DNA from: Thermococcus sp. LS1
GTDB lineage: Archaea > Methanobacteriota_B > Thermococci > Thermococcales > Thermococcaceae
Direction: 5' to 3'
DNA: 64,000 bases
Assembly (NCBI RefSeq): GCF_012027395.1
Contig: NZ_SNUJ01000002.1
Span: forward strand, 186,001 to 250,000
In this document: in pieces, positions 9,811-17,562 of the stretch
Numbering within the stretch: position 1 is the first letter of the stretch
Layout: every line of letters starts with the position of its first letter
The notes under the pieces: model-generated
The model's database searches: none
The model's input: only the letters and a program-made list of their open reading frames with translations
What the model was told of the DNA's origin: nothing
Position numbers and translations under genes: made by a program

Positions 9811-10635
9811 TCATGGGTTGAGCTTGAACTCGGTGTTCTTTTTCTCCATGATCCGTCTTTTTATGGGCCTTGTAACGAGTTCGTTGACGAAGCTACCCAG
9901 GTCTGTTAGTGTGTTCTGGAGCTCATTGGCTGTGACGTCGATGATCTCGGGCTCCAGGATAGAAATTGCTACTGGAGCGTACTTTGCAGTCAGCTGGACG
10001 AGAGTTTCGAAGGGGGAGAGAAGCTCTGCCGCCAGAAGTCCCTTAAACTTGCCCTCTTCCTCCTGCCCCTGAACGGCGAGCTTGTTTATCCTGCACCCTT
10101 CAATCGTCAGGGCCTTTGCCATCGTGGTTTTTATACCTTCCTCGTTCTCCCCGAAGACTTCTATGACGAAGCGGCAGAGGATGTTCCTGTCTTCGACTAT
10201 AAAGTCCTCGATTTCCTCCCTTGAATAGCCGATTCTTGGTTCTGGGAGGTCGTCGAGCTTTGGATAAACTGCCAGCCCTCCGAACTCTTTCATGAGCTTG
10301 CCCATAAAGAGTGAGACTTCTCCGAGAATTTTCATGAGTCTCTTGGACTCTATCTCCATCTTTCCGGGCCTGAGAACCTCGACGATGGCTGGAGAATATT
10401 TCAAGGCCAATCGGATTACGTTTTCCAGATCTCCGGAAATTCCGGCTTCTATAACTCCGGAATACTTAAGGAGCTCCTCATCTTCGTTTTCCAGCACGTC
10501 TTCGACGTTTACGTATTTGATTTTGACACCCTTCTCGTTTTTGAGGCTCCTGGCGGTCTCCTCCAGAGCCCTTTCTAAAACTTTCTTGTCGTTGCCAAGG
10601 GCTTCTATGTAGAAAATAACCTCAATCTCCGCCAA
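9811..10635 (-). CDS. internally duplicated cytoplasmic protein, unknown
   Basis: I do not recognise the family. The acidic protein of about 274 residues consists of two related halves. The first has LALKYSPAIVEVLRPGKMEI and the second LTAKYAPVAISILEPEIIDV. In each, the motif is followed by a helix ending LGEVSLFMGKLM or LGSFVNELV, so a domain of about 130 residues was duplicated. There are no membrane helices or metal motifs. I favour the TTG start at 10635, which has GGTGGTG 4 nt upstream. An ATG at 10653 would overlap amrS and lacks a site. It lies directly downstream of amrS and is probably in its operon. Confidence 0.7.
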   Translation of the reverse strand: MAEIEVIFYIEALGNDKKVLERALEETARSLKNEKGVKIKYVNVEDVLENEDEELLKYSGVIEAGISGDLENVIRLALKYSPAIVEVLRPGKMEIESKRLMKILGEVSLFMGKLMKEFGGLAVYPKLDDLPEPRIGYSREEIEDFIVEDRNILCRFVIEVFGENEEGIKTTMAKALTIEGCRINKLAVQGQEEEGKFKGLLAAELLSPFETLVQLTAKYAPVAISILEPEIIDVTANELQNTLTDLGSFVNELVTRPIKRRIMEKKNTEFKLNP

Positions 10636-10637
10636 TT

Positions 10638-11684
10638 TCACCACCACATCCAATCATATCGCTTTTTCATGTAAGTACCAACTATCGGAATCGGTTCACC
10701 GCAGTACTCACACTTCCCGTCCTTCACGTGGTACTCGGTGATTTTGAATCCCCAGCGGACTATTAAAGGTTTGCCACACCTCGGGCAGTAGGTGTTCTCC
10801 CCTTCGTGTCCGGGCACGTTGCCAGTATAGACGAACTTCAATCCCTCTTCCTTTGCCACGCGATATGCCATCTCGATGGTCTCGAGCGGTGTTGGCGGAA
10901 GGTGAGTCAGCTTGTAGTGCGGGAAGAAGCGCGAGAAGTGAACGGGCGTATCGTCACCGAGGCTCTCGACGACCCACCGGGCGAAGGCCCTTATCTCCTT
11001 TTCCCGGTCATTCAGCGTCGGGATTATGAGGTAGGTAATCTCGACGTGAATTCCGAATTCTTTCTTGGCTATCTCAGCGATTCTCTTGCTGGGCTCACCG
11101 CTCGGTACGCTGGCTATCTTCATGTAGAACTCATCACTGAAGGCCTTTATGTCAATATTCATAGCGTCAATATACGGCGCCAGTTCCCTGAACGGCTCCT
11201 CGCTGATGTAGCCATTGGTGACGAGGATGTTGTTCAGGCCTTCTCTCCGCGCTATCTTTGCAGTGTCTAGCACAAACTCGTACCAGATTACGGGATCATT
11301 GTAGGTGTACGCTATGCTCTCACAGCCGTAGCGCTTGGCTAATTCAACTACCTCGGGAGGAAAAACGTTCCGTATATATGGGAAGCTCTCATCTGCCTGG
11401 CTTATCTCCCAGTTCTGGCAGTGCTTGCAGTGCATGTTGCAGCCGACGGTTCCGATCGAGAATGCGCAGGAACCAGGCCAGAAATGGAATAGGGGCTTCT
11501 TCTCAACAGGGTCGGATGCCATTGATGAAATCTTTCCATAGTTAAGTGTATAGAGCTTTCCACCCATGTTCTTCCTTATCCTGCAGGAGCCCCCCTGGCC
11601 ATCGTTGATGATGCAGTTAAGCGGGCATAAACGGCATCTCACCCTGCCCCCCTCTAGGGGCTCCCAGTACATCGCTTCTCTCAT
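10638..11684 (-). CDS. amrS: AmmeMemoRadiSam-system radical SAM enzyme AmrS
   Basis: The 348-residue protein is a PflA-type radical SAM enzyme of the AmrS family (COG1180). An N-terminal cysteine region (CRLCPLNCIINDGQGGSC) is followed by the canonical cluster motif CNMHCKHC (CX3CX2C) near residues 82-89. A C-terminal zinc-ribbon-like tail has CPRC and CEYC. Its reaction is unproven. In many genomes it occurs with the AMMECR1 and MEMO proteins, which are not in this window. The start has GGTGATGATAG before the ATG. It lies 26 bp after the deacetylase gene and may be part of the same leftward transcript. Confidence 0.9.
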   Translation of the reverse strand: MREAMYWEPLEGGRVRCRLCPLNCIINDGQGGSCRIRKNMGGKLYTLNYGKISSMASDPVEKKPLFHFWPGSCAFSIGTVGCNMHCKHCQNWEISQADESFPYIRNVFPPEVVELAKRYGCESIAYTYNDPVIWYEFVLDTAKIARREGLNNILVTNGYISEEPFRELAPYIDAMNIDIKAFSDEFYMKIASVPSGEPSKRIAEIAKKEFGIHVEITYLIIPTLNDREKEIRAFARWVVESLGDDTPVHFSRFFPHYKLTHLPPTPLETIEMAYRVAKEEGLKFVYTGNVPGHEGENTYCPRCGKPLIVRWGFKITEYHVKDGKCEYCGEPIPIVGTYMKKRYDWMWW

Positions 11685-11710
11685 CTATCATCACCTAAGG
11701 AGAAGTAGGC

Positions 11711-12433
11711 TTACTTCCGTTTAAGCTTTTGGTATCTATCGTAGTACTCACGCATCGCCAAAAATTCGGCGCCCTGGCTCTTGTAGTAATCGATCAGCTT
11801 TCCGAGTAGCTCTATAGCTTTATCGCCCGTGTTGAATTTACAATCAAACCTTATCTTTTCCTTCTGCATCGGCACGAATTCCCAGGGATGGGCAAAGTAA
11901 ATCTTTGGTTCGCTTAGTTTTGCATGTATGAGCTTCTGGACGCCCCAGGGGAGCCTTATAACGGAAGAAGTCGTCGATGCCGGGACTTCAAGTACGCTTC
12001 CAAAGAACCTGACCCCGTCTCGGTAGCCCTTGTACCTTGCCTTGGAGGAGTCAACTAAGATGCCGTTCTTTTCCAGTATATCATAATAGTAATTTGGGAA
12101 CTGCAGATTGGGTGCCCTGAAGGAGACTACTTCGCCAAACTTCCTGAGAACCTTGAGAGATTTCTCTATGGCCTTTCTTCCTTCGTCTCTGGATAGCTTA
12201 TCCAGCCTCTCGTGGTTGTAGTTGTGGCTGCCTAGCTCGTGACCCTCATCAATCACTCGCCTGACCAACTCTGGAAAGCGCTTCGCCATCTCGGCCGTGA
12301 AAAAGAATGTGGCTCTGATTTTTTTCTCAGCCATAAGGTCCAGAAGCTTTGGCAGGCCTTCCTTCATTCCCCTCGTTGTCGTTAGGTACGGCGGGCAGTC
12401 ATGCTCAACGTCGAAGGTTATCGAAACCAGCAT
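11711..12433 (-). CDS. polysaccharide deacetylase (CE4/NodB fold)
   Basis: This 240-residue enzyme has the NodB-homology motifs. ITFDVEHD (residues 5-12) holds the catalytic Asp, GHELGSHNYNH holds the metal-binding His pair, and RAPN is the third motif. A histidine late in the protein (YFAHPWEF) completes the site. It probably removes N-acetyl groups from a lipid-linked or surface sugar. There is no signal peptide, so it acts in the cytoplasm. The ATG overlaps the stop of the upstream glycosyltransferase (TGATG) and has a GGAGCAG site inside that gene. The three-gene overlap suggests one glycan pathway. Confidence 0.87.
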   Translation of the reverse strand: MLVSITFDVEHDCPPYLTTTRGMKEGLPKLLDLMAEKKIRATFFFTAEMAKRFPELVRRVIDEGHELGSHNYNHERLDKLSRDEGRKAIEKSLKVLRKFGEVVSFRAPNLQFPNYYYDILEKNGILVDSSKARYKGYRDGVRFFGSVLEVPASTTSSVIRLPWGVQKLIHAKLSEPKIYFAHPWEFVPMQKEKIRFDCKFNTGDKAIELLGKLIDYYKSQGAEFLAMREYYDRYQKLKRK

Positions 12434-13656
12434 CAGCTGCTCCTCCTGATGAGTTTGTACAGCAGGTATCTTTTGTCAGTTCCATCGGCACTCTCCATCG
12501 TGACTCTGTAAACCCTCAGGAGCTTTTTAAGTATGATATCCCAGGAGAACTCCTTTTCCGCACGTTTCCTGGCCTCCCTTCCCATCTTTTCTATGAGGTC
12601 CTCGTTCATGAGAACCTGCGCAAGCTTCTGTCCAAGCTCTTCCTCACTGTTTCCAAGGAATCCTGTGACGCCGTCCACTATAAGGTCCGACAACCCGCTC
12701 TCGTTCCTACCAACTATTGTTCTCCCTGTCGCCGACGCCTCGAGACCCACCATCGGGAACGCTTCAAGCATTCCGGGCATCAGCACTATATCTGCCGCCC
12801 AGTAGAACTCCATTACCTTCTCTCTCGGCATGAAGTCGAAGAGCGTTGTGCGTTCGGCCAGTCCAGTTACTTGGAGATTTTCCTCGAGTTTAGGTCTCAT
12901 AACACCGTTTCCGATCGCTATCAGCCGTATCCTCCTCTTGTCGATCCCCGAAAGCTTGATGGCCGAGGAGATGACGAAGGGCAGCCTGTGGGCCTGTTTT
13001 CTCTCCGTCATCCTGCCTATGTAAAAGAGGACTATCTCATCGGAAAGTCCAAGGGCTTTTCTGGCTCTCTCCCTCTCCTCTGGCTCCGGAGGCCTCCATT
13101 TTTCGACATCGATGCCGTTTGGAACGACGACCACTGGCCTACCGTTCAGCTTATTTCCGAGCAGATGCTTCGTGTCCTCGGCCACAGGGGTGCTTACGGC
13201 GATGAAGGAATCGATCCTCCTCAGGTGATACCTTAGCATAGGACCCAGAATCGGATCGATCCTGGGATTCCCGTAGAAGGAGTGGTTCGTGGCAACGACT
13301 GGAACTCCTCGGATACCCTTAGATAGGTTGGCGACGGCTATTGAAAATGGGGAATAGATGCTGTGGACGTGAGTTATATCGAAGTCAACCTCCTTATAGA
13401 ACTTGTTTATCTTCCACAGCTGGCCGGGACCCACGCTGATGTGATGACTCTTCACGTAAATGGACGCTGGGAACCTCCTAACGGGATATGGAAAGCCATC
13501 CCCGTAAGGTTTCAGATGGCGATAGTCATGAGTAATGACATAGGGCTCGTGACCGGCCTTGAGGAGGTTACGGGCGAGCTCATCCATATGGGTCTCGATT
13601 CCACCGATTTTAGGAAAAAACCAGTCGGAGGCTATTGCGATTTTAAGGCTTTCCAT
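12433..13656 (-). CDS. GT4-family glycosyltransferase
   Basis: The 407-residue protein is a GT-B glycosyltransferase of family 4. The N-terminal acceptor domain begins LKIAIASDWFFPKIGGIETH, the usual glycine-rich GGIE motif. The C-terminal nucleotide-sugar domain contains FYIGRMTERKQ and the E-x7-E region of GMLEAFPMVGLEASATG. It transfers a sugar from an NDP-sugar to an unknown acceptor. Similarity to PimB/lipid glycosyltransferases and the flanking flippase-like gene suggest a lipid acceptor at the membrane. The gene overlaps the upstream gene by 25 bp and the downstream deacetylase by 1 bp. Confidence 0.9.
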   Translation of the reverse strand: MESLKIAIASDWFFPKIGGIETHMDELARNLLKAGHEPYVITHDYRHLKPYGDGFPYPVRRFPASIYVKSHHISVGPGQLWKINKFYKEVDFDITHVHSIYSPFSIAVANLSKGIRGVPVVATNHSFYGNPRIDPILGPMLRYHLRRIDSFIAVSTPVAEDTKHLLGNKLNGRPVVVVPNGIDVEKWRPPEPEERERARKALGLSDEIVLFYIGRMTERKQAHRLPFVISSAIKLSGIDKRRIRLIAIGNGVMRPKLEENLQVTGLAERTTLFDFMPREKVMEFYWAADIVLMPGMLEAFPMVGLEASATGRTIVGRNESGLSDLIVDGVTGFLGNSEEELGQKLAQVLMNEDLIEKMGREARKRAEKEFSWDIILKKLLRVYRVTMESADGTDKRYLLYKLIRRSS

Positions 13657-14510
13657 ACCTCTCGCCCTCCGGACGTTAGCAGTACGATGAATCCCACGAG
13701 GCTGCTGAGCACGTAGGAAACGAAACGCTCCAGTAGAGTTATGGAAACTGCGAAGCCTACCGGAATGCCGAAGTGGGTTAGCGTTCCAACAAGACCCCCT
13801 TCGATGATGCCAATGCCCCCGGGAGTAAAGGCCACAAGGCCCAGGAGCAGGTTGGCTATGGAGATAACCGCGATCAGGCTCAAGCTCAGGTCAAATCCAA
13901 AGGCTAGTGTTATGAGCTTGAGCCTTGCGACGTCGAGTATCCAGACGGCGGAGCTGAGAAGGATTCCTGCCAGGGTTATGTTGTGGCGGTCTCTAAGGGA
14001 GAGGATTTTCTTCATCTCCTCCTCGCTCACGGAAGTCTTGAAAATCTTGAGGGAGAGGCTCACGAAGGAGTCCCATTTAATCCATATTGCCGCAACGCCG
14101 GCGATTCCTATCAGGAACAGAACATCCGGCATGGCTGAGAAGTAGAGCATTCCAATCAGAAACAGGACAAAAACTGGCACTGTCTCGAGGATGCGCTCGT
14201 ATATTATACTCACCGTGGATATTCCCACGGGAACCTTGCTCCTCCTGCTTATCCAGGTAATCCTCAGCAGTTCACCGCCGCTGCGACTCATGGGTGTTAT
14301 GTTGTTCATAAATATGGACGCCAGAATGGCTTTTACCAGCTCGAAGAGCGGGACCTCTTTCCCCATGCCCCTGAGGACGAGCTTCCAGCGGATGGCGTAG
14401 AGCACGACGCTTATGTAGTATGTGAAGAGTGCCAGGGCTAAGTAATGCAGGGGAATTTCTCCAATGAGGGTTAGGTACTGCTCAGTTGATGCGGCGATGT
14501 TCTCGAACAT
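13632..14510 (-). CDS. flippase-like membrane protein (LPG synthase TM domain, UPF0104)
   Basis: The 292-residue protein has about eight hydrophobic helices and belongs to the UPF0104 family, related to the flippase domain of lysylphosphatidylglycerol synthase (MprF). Visible family segments are NNITPMSRSGGELLRITWI near residues 67-85 and the proline/glycine-rich FTPGGIGIIEGGLVG near 226-240. It may move a glycosylated lipid across the membrane. As first gene of the deacetylase/GT4 operon it links the two cytoplasmic sugar enzymes to export. The start follows a TATA box about 35 bp upstream. Confidence 0.85.
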   Translation of the reverse strand: MFENIAASTEQYLTLIGEIPLHYLALALFTYYISVVLYAIRWKLVLRGMGKEVPLFELVKAILASIFMNNITPMSRSGGELLRITWISRRSKVPVGISTVSIIYERILETVPVFVLFLIGMLYFSAMPDVLFLIGIAGVAAIWIKWDSFVSLSLKIFKTSVSEEEMKKILSLRDRHNITLAGILLSSAVWILDVARLKLITLAFGFDLSLSLIAVISIANLLLGLVAFTPGGIGIIEGGLVGTLTHFGIPVGFAVSITLLERFVSYVLSSLVGFIVLLTSGGREVWKALKSQ

Positions 14511-14537
14511 GCTCTCGCCAACCTTTACTCACGATGA

Positions 14538-14552
14538 CAGTTTATAAATCTT
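14538..14552 (-). promoter_or_regulatory. TATA box of the glycan operon
   Basis: The minus strand reads GATTTATAAACTG about 35 bp upstream of the flippase-like ATG at 14510. Confidence 0.6.
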
Positions 14553-14600
14553 ATCCGAGTTCTGGGGGTAAGGGAGAAGAACAAAGCGAGGATGCCCACT

Positions 14601-15536
14601 TCAACGGCTATCAAGGTGTTCCCAGCCTAGGGAGGGCATTTCCATCCGTTTTTCCTCAGTGGTAATGAACACTCCGGCTCCTTTATGGACGCTACCTATG
14701 ACTGTGAAGTCGAAATCCAGTTCCTCGGTGTATTCCGGGGGAACAGTGAAAACCAGCTCAAACTCCTCACCGCTAGCAAGGGCTATTTCGAGGGGATCCC
14801 TCCTGAGCAGTTCGGCCACTTCAAAAACCTCCTCCATTATGGGGAGTTTTGAAGCATCTACCTCTATCCTAACACCGCTCATCTCTGCCATGAGGTGGAG
14901 CTCCTTGGCAAGGCCGTCACTGATGTCTATGGCCGCGTTTGCGTAATTTCCTAGCCTAATTCCCTCCTTCACCCTAGCTTTAGGCTCAAGGAGCTTCTCG
15001 TAGAGGATCTCTTTCGTCGAGAGCGAAACGTCGAGATCGTTCTTCCATACGAGGAGTCCTGCCAGCGACCTGCCGATATCCCCGGTGATGCAGACCAAGT
15101 CTCCCGGCTTTGCTCCGCTCCTTGTTAGCAGGCGCCTGGTTCTTCCGAGTGCCATTCCGTCTATTATCAGATCATCTGCCTCGTTGGTATCGGCGCTTAG
15201 GACGGGAATCTCGTAGAACTCAAGGGCCTTTCCTATTCCCTTCGCCACTCCCTCAAGATATAACCCATCAAAGCCTCGGGGAACACCTAAAGAGAAAAGA
15301 AAGCCTATTGGTCTCGCCCCCATAGCCGCGACATCGCTCACGTTCATCGTCACGGCCTTAAAGCCAACCTGTTCAGGCGTCATTATATCTGGAACGTCCG
15401 TCTTCCTCACGAGCATGTCGTTTGTCGCCACCAGCCATTCATCACCGATCCTTAGTGCTCCTGCATCATCGCCGAGTGGCAGATCGCCTTGCTTTTTGAG
15501 ATGTTTCATGAAGAGTTCGATGATTTCGCGCTCCAT
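14601..15536 (-). CDS. thiL: thiamine-monophosphate kinase
   Basis: ThiL phosphorylates thiamine monophosphate to the cofactor thiamine diphosphate using ATP. The 311-residue protein has the ThiL/PurM fold signatures: LGDDAGAL near the N-terminus, the metal-binding TNDMLV, KAVTMNVSDVAAMGARP in the central region, the ITGDIGRS loop, and AIDISDGLAKELHLM. I chose ATG 15536 because GGTG lies 8 nt upstream; ATG 15542 and GTG 15545 lie too close to it. The gene stands alone. Confidence 0.95.
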   Translation of the reverse strand: MEREIIELFMKHLKKQGDLPLGDDAGALRIGDEWLVATNDMLVRKTDVPDIMTPEQVGFKAVTMNVSDVAAMGARPIGFLFSLGVPRGFDGLYLEGVAKGIGKALEFYEIPVLSADTNEADDLIIDGMALGRTRRLLTRSGAKPGDLVCITGDIGRSLAGLLVWKNDLDVSLSTKEILYEKLLEPKARVKEGIRLGNYANAAIDISDGLAKELHLMAEMSGVRIEVDASKLPIMEEVFEVAELLRRDPLEIALASGEEFELVFTVPPEYTEELDFDFTVIGSVHKGAGVFITTEEKRMEMPSLGWEHLDSR

Positions 15537-15616
15537 GGACATCACACCAAGGTTCAGATGGGGTAGTTATTAGGATTGCCTTCGGCATCCGTCGAAGGTT
15601 TGCTAGACAAAGCGAG

Positions 15617-15630
15617 AAATTTATAAATGA
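15617..15630 (+). promoter_or_regulatory. TATA box for the dolichol-kinase-like gene
   Basis: AATTTATAAATG lies about 50 bp upstream of the ATG at 15678. A GGAGGGGG ribosome site at about 15664-15671 completes a standard promoter and leader. Confidence 0.6.
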
Positions 15631-15677
15631 AACCGTGATAATTTGATTAATTCACCCAACTTCGGAGGGGGAATAAG

Positions 15678-16286
15678 ATGTTAAAATATCTGCTGCTTGC
15701 GGTGTTTTTTCCAGTGCTGGCGATAGCGCTGACGAAGAAGCTGGGAGAAGACTATGCGTGGATAAACAGGAAGATAATCCACCTCAGCAGTGTTCCTGCA
15801 ATCCTCATGTTCAGAGAAGGCCTTGTTTCTGGCGTTGAACTTGCTAGTGCCGTCATGGTCTTTGCTATCGTCCAGCTTATAACTCATATAATGAAAAAGG
15901 AGCTCAGCTGGTACCAGATAAGGGACAACTACGGCGAGGTCTTTTACTGCATCATGTTCAGCGCCATGGCGGTCTTTATGGATGTCAACTATGCCTCCGC
16001 AATAATGCTCGTGATGGCCATCAGCGATGGTATCACTGGTGTGCTCAGGTTCTACTATTTCAAAAAGAACGGCTTCAACGTCAAGCTCAGAAAGCACTGG
16101 ATCGGCAGTGTGGGGTACATCCTCAGCGCCCTCATCATAGCCTTTGTAATGTTGCCTGATCTGAACGTTGCCATGAAGTTTGCTTGGTCTGGCATACTGA
16201 TGCTCGCTGAGTATCAGAAAGTCATCGATGATAACGTTGCCGTTCCAGTAGTTGCGGTTCTGATAAAGCCCCTCTTCATGCTTTGA
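15678..16286 (+). CDS. dolichol/phytol-kinase-like membrane protein (COG0170)
   Basis: This 202-residue protein has about six membrane helices and resembles COG0170, the SEC59/CTP-dependent dolichol and phytol kinase group related to CdsA. The signature region near residues 108-122 (LVMAISDGITGVLRFYYF) and the earlier WINRKIIHLSS segment fit. It would phosphorylate a polyprenol or recycle an isoprenoid alcohol with CTP. In this archaeon a role in glycan-carrier dolichol phosphate is reasonable but unproven. A pyrimidine-rich tract follows the stop. Confidence 0.75.
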   Translation: MLKYLLLAVFFPVLAIALTKKLGEDYAWINRKIIHLSSVPAILMFREGLVSGVELASAVMVFAIVQLITHIMKKELSWYQIRDNYGEVFYCIMFSAMAVFMDVNYASAIMLVMAISDGITGVLRFYYFKKNGFNVKLRKHWIGSVGYILSALIIAFVMLPDLNVAMKFAWSGILMLAEYQKVIDDNVAVPVVAVLIKPLFML

Positions 16287-16293
16287 TTTCCTA

Positions 16294-17553
16294 TTACTTT
16301 TTCAAAAATTTCATCAGCGAAGTCTGCTTCGGCTTGTATTCTTCCTTCGGCACTTTCACCTCAACACTCTCCAGCTCGTCTATTCTAGCCTTTCTTATTT
16401 CCTCGGGCAGTCTTATCTCTCCGTACTTTCCGCCTCCACCGGGGATCACTATCAGCTTGCCCTTCCTGTAGGCCCAGACCGCTTTTGCCACATCCTCGTG
16501 AACCTCCGCGAGACTCTCGATAGGCACGTCAACGAGGACTTTAATCTCGCTTCCGAACTCCTTCAAAAAGCGCTCCCAGATGGCCTTCACGGCCTTCGTC
16601 TCGACACCTTTGCCGATTACCATCGCTATTATCTCAGCCAGCGGGGCAAGCCTCAGGTAGGGCGGCCTGTCTTTGGGCCTTTCTTCTGTATCCGCCAGCT
16701 CGAGAATTCTGTCGTGGACACCCTTCTTTATCCTCCCGCCGCACTTGGGACACTTCCATTTGAAGGCTTTGGCTTCCTCTGGTGAATACTTGGCGTAGCA
16801 GCGAGAACAGGCGGTTAAATGGTACTTCCCGAGCCTCGGATCAAGCCCGGCGTTGAGGACTATTCTCCTTCCTCCGCGCTTCAAGATGGCTTTTCTGACC
16901 TCCTCAAAGGTGGCCTCTTTGATATTGAAGCGGTTGAACTCTCTTCCGAGTCGGTGTGGCATCGGTGAGTGGGCGTCTGAATTGCTGAGGTAGGTGAGTC
17001 CGTGATGGGCTTTTATTCTATCTGCCATCTCAGAATCAGCGGAAAGGCCGAGCTCGAGGAAGTGGATTTTGGCCCCCTGATAGGCCTCCTTCAGGCTGTT
17101 GTACTCCTTGTAGAGTGCTGTCCATGGGGTAAAAGCATGGGCCGGGCCGATTAGAACGCCGAGCTCGTTCGCAATGTCAGCTATTTCAGCGGCCGAAAGG
17201 TTGAGGTGCGGCCTTCCCTCGGTGTCGATATCGTTTGAATATGGTCTCAGCGCCTCCCGCATCTCGCGAATGGCATCGATGCTCGGAAAGATGAGAACGT
17301 GGTGGACTCTCTTATTGTCCTCGACCTCCGTCGTTAGCAGAAAGCGGATTCCCTTTCTCTCGTAGGTTCCCTCATCAATCTTTTCGGTGTACTTCAGAAG
17401 CTCCTCCTCCCACTTAGGGTTCAAGATGTCTCCCGTGCCCACCAGACCGAGTCCCTTGAAGCGTGCATTTTCCGCCAGCATCGGAATGGTCATTAGCTTC
17501 GAGACCGCCTTCGAGTACCTCGAGTGAATATGAAGGTCCGCATCAACCAGCAT
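16294..17553 (-). CDS. endonuclease Q
   Basis: EndoQ cleaves DNA 5' of deaminated bases (uracil, hypoxanthine) and abasic sites in Thermococcales repair. The 419-residue protein has an N-terminal PHP domain with metal motifs DADLHIHSRYS (residues 4-14), PAHAF and SNSDAHSP. A zinc finger near 255-280 (CSRC ... CPKC) and a C-terminal domain follow. The last ten residues, QTSLMKFLKK (410-419), form a PCNA-interacting (PIP) box, in line with known EndoQ-PCNA contact. The ATG follows GGTGGTTTC. The gene lies 9 bp after the ClC gene on the same strand. Confidence 0.93.
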   Translation of the reverse strand: MLVDADLHIHSRYSKAVSKLMTIPMLAENARFKGLGLVGTGDILNPKWEEELLKYTEKIDEGTYERKGIRFLLTTEVEDNKRVHHVLIFPSIDAIREMREALRPYSNDIDTEGRPHLNLSAAEIADIANELGVLIGPAHAFTPWTALYKEYNSLKEAYQGAKIHFLELGLSADSEMADRIKAHHGLTYLSNSDAHSPMPHRLGREFNRFNIKEATFEEVRKAILKRGGRRIVLNAGLDPRLGKYHLTACSRCYAKYSPEEAKAFKWKCPKCGGRIKKGVHDRILELADTEERPKDRPPYLRLAPLAEIIAMVIGKGVETKAVKAIWERFLKEFGSEIKVLVDVPIESLAEVHEDVAKAVWAYRKGKLIVIPGGGGKYGEIRLPEEIRKARIDELESVEVKVPKEEYKPKQTSLMKFLKK

Positions 17554-17562
17554 GAAACCACC

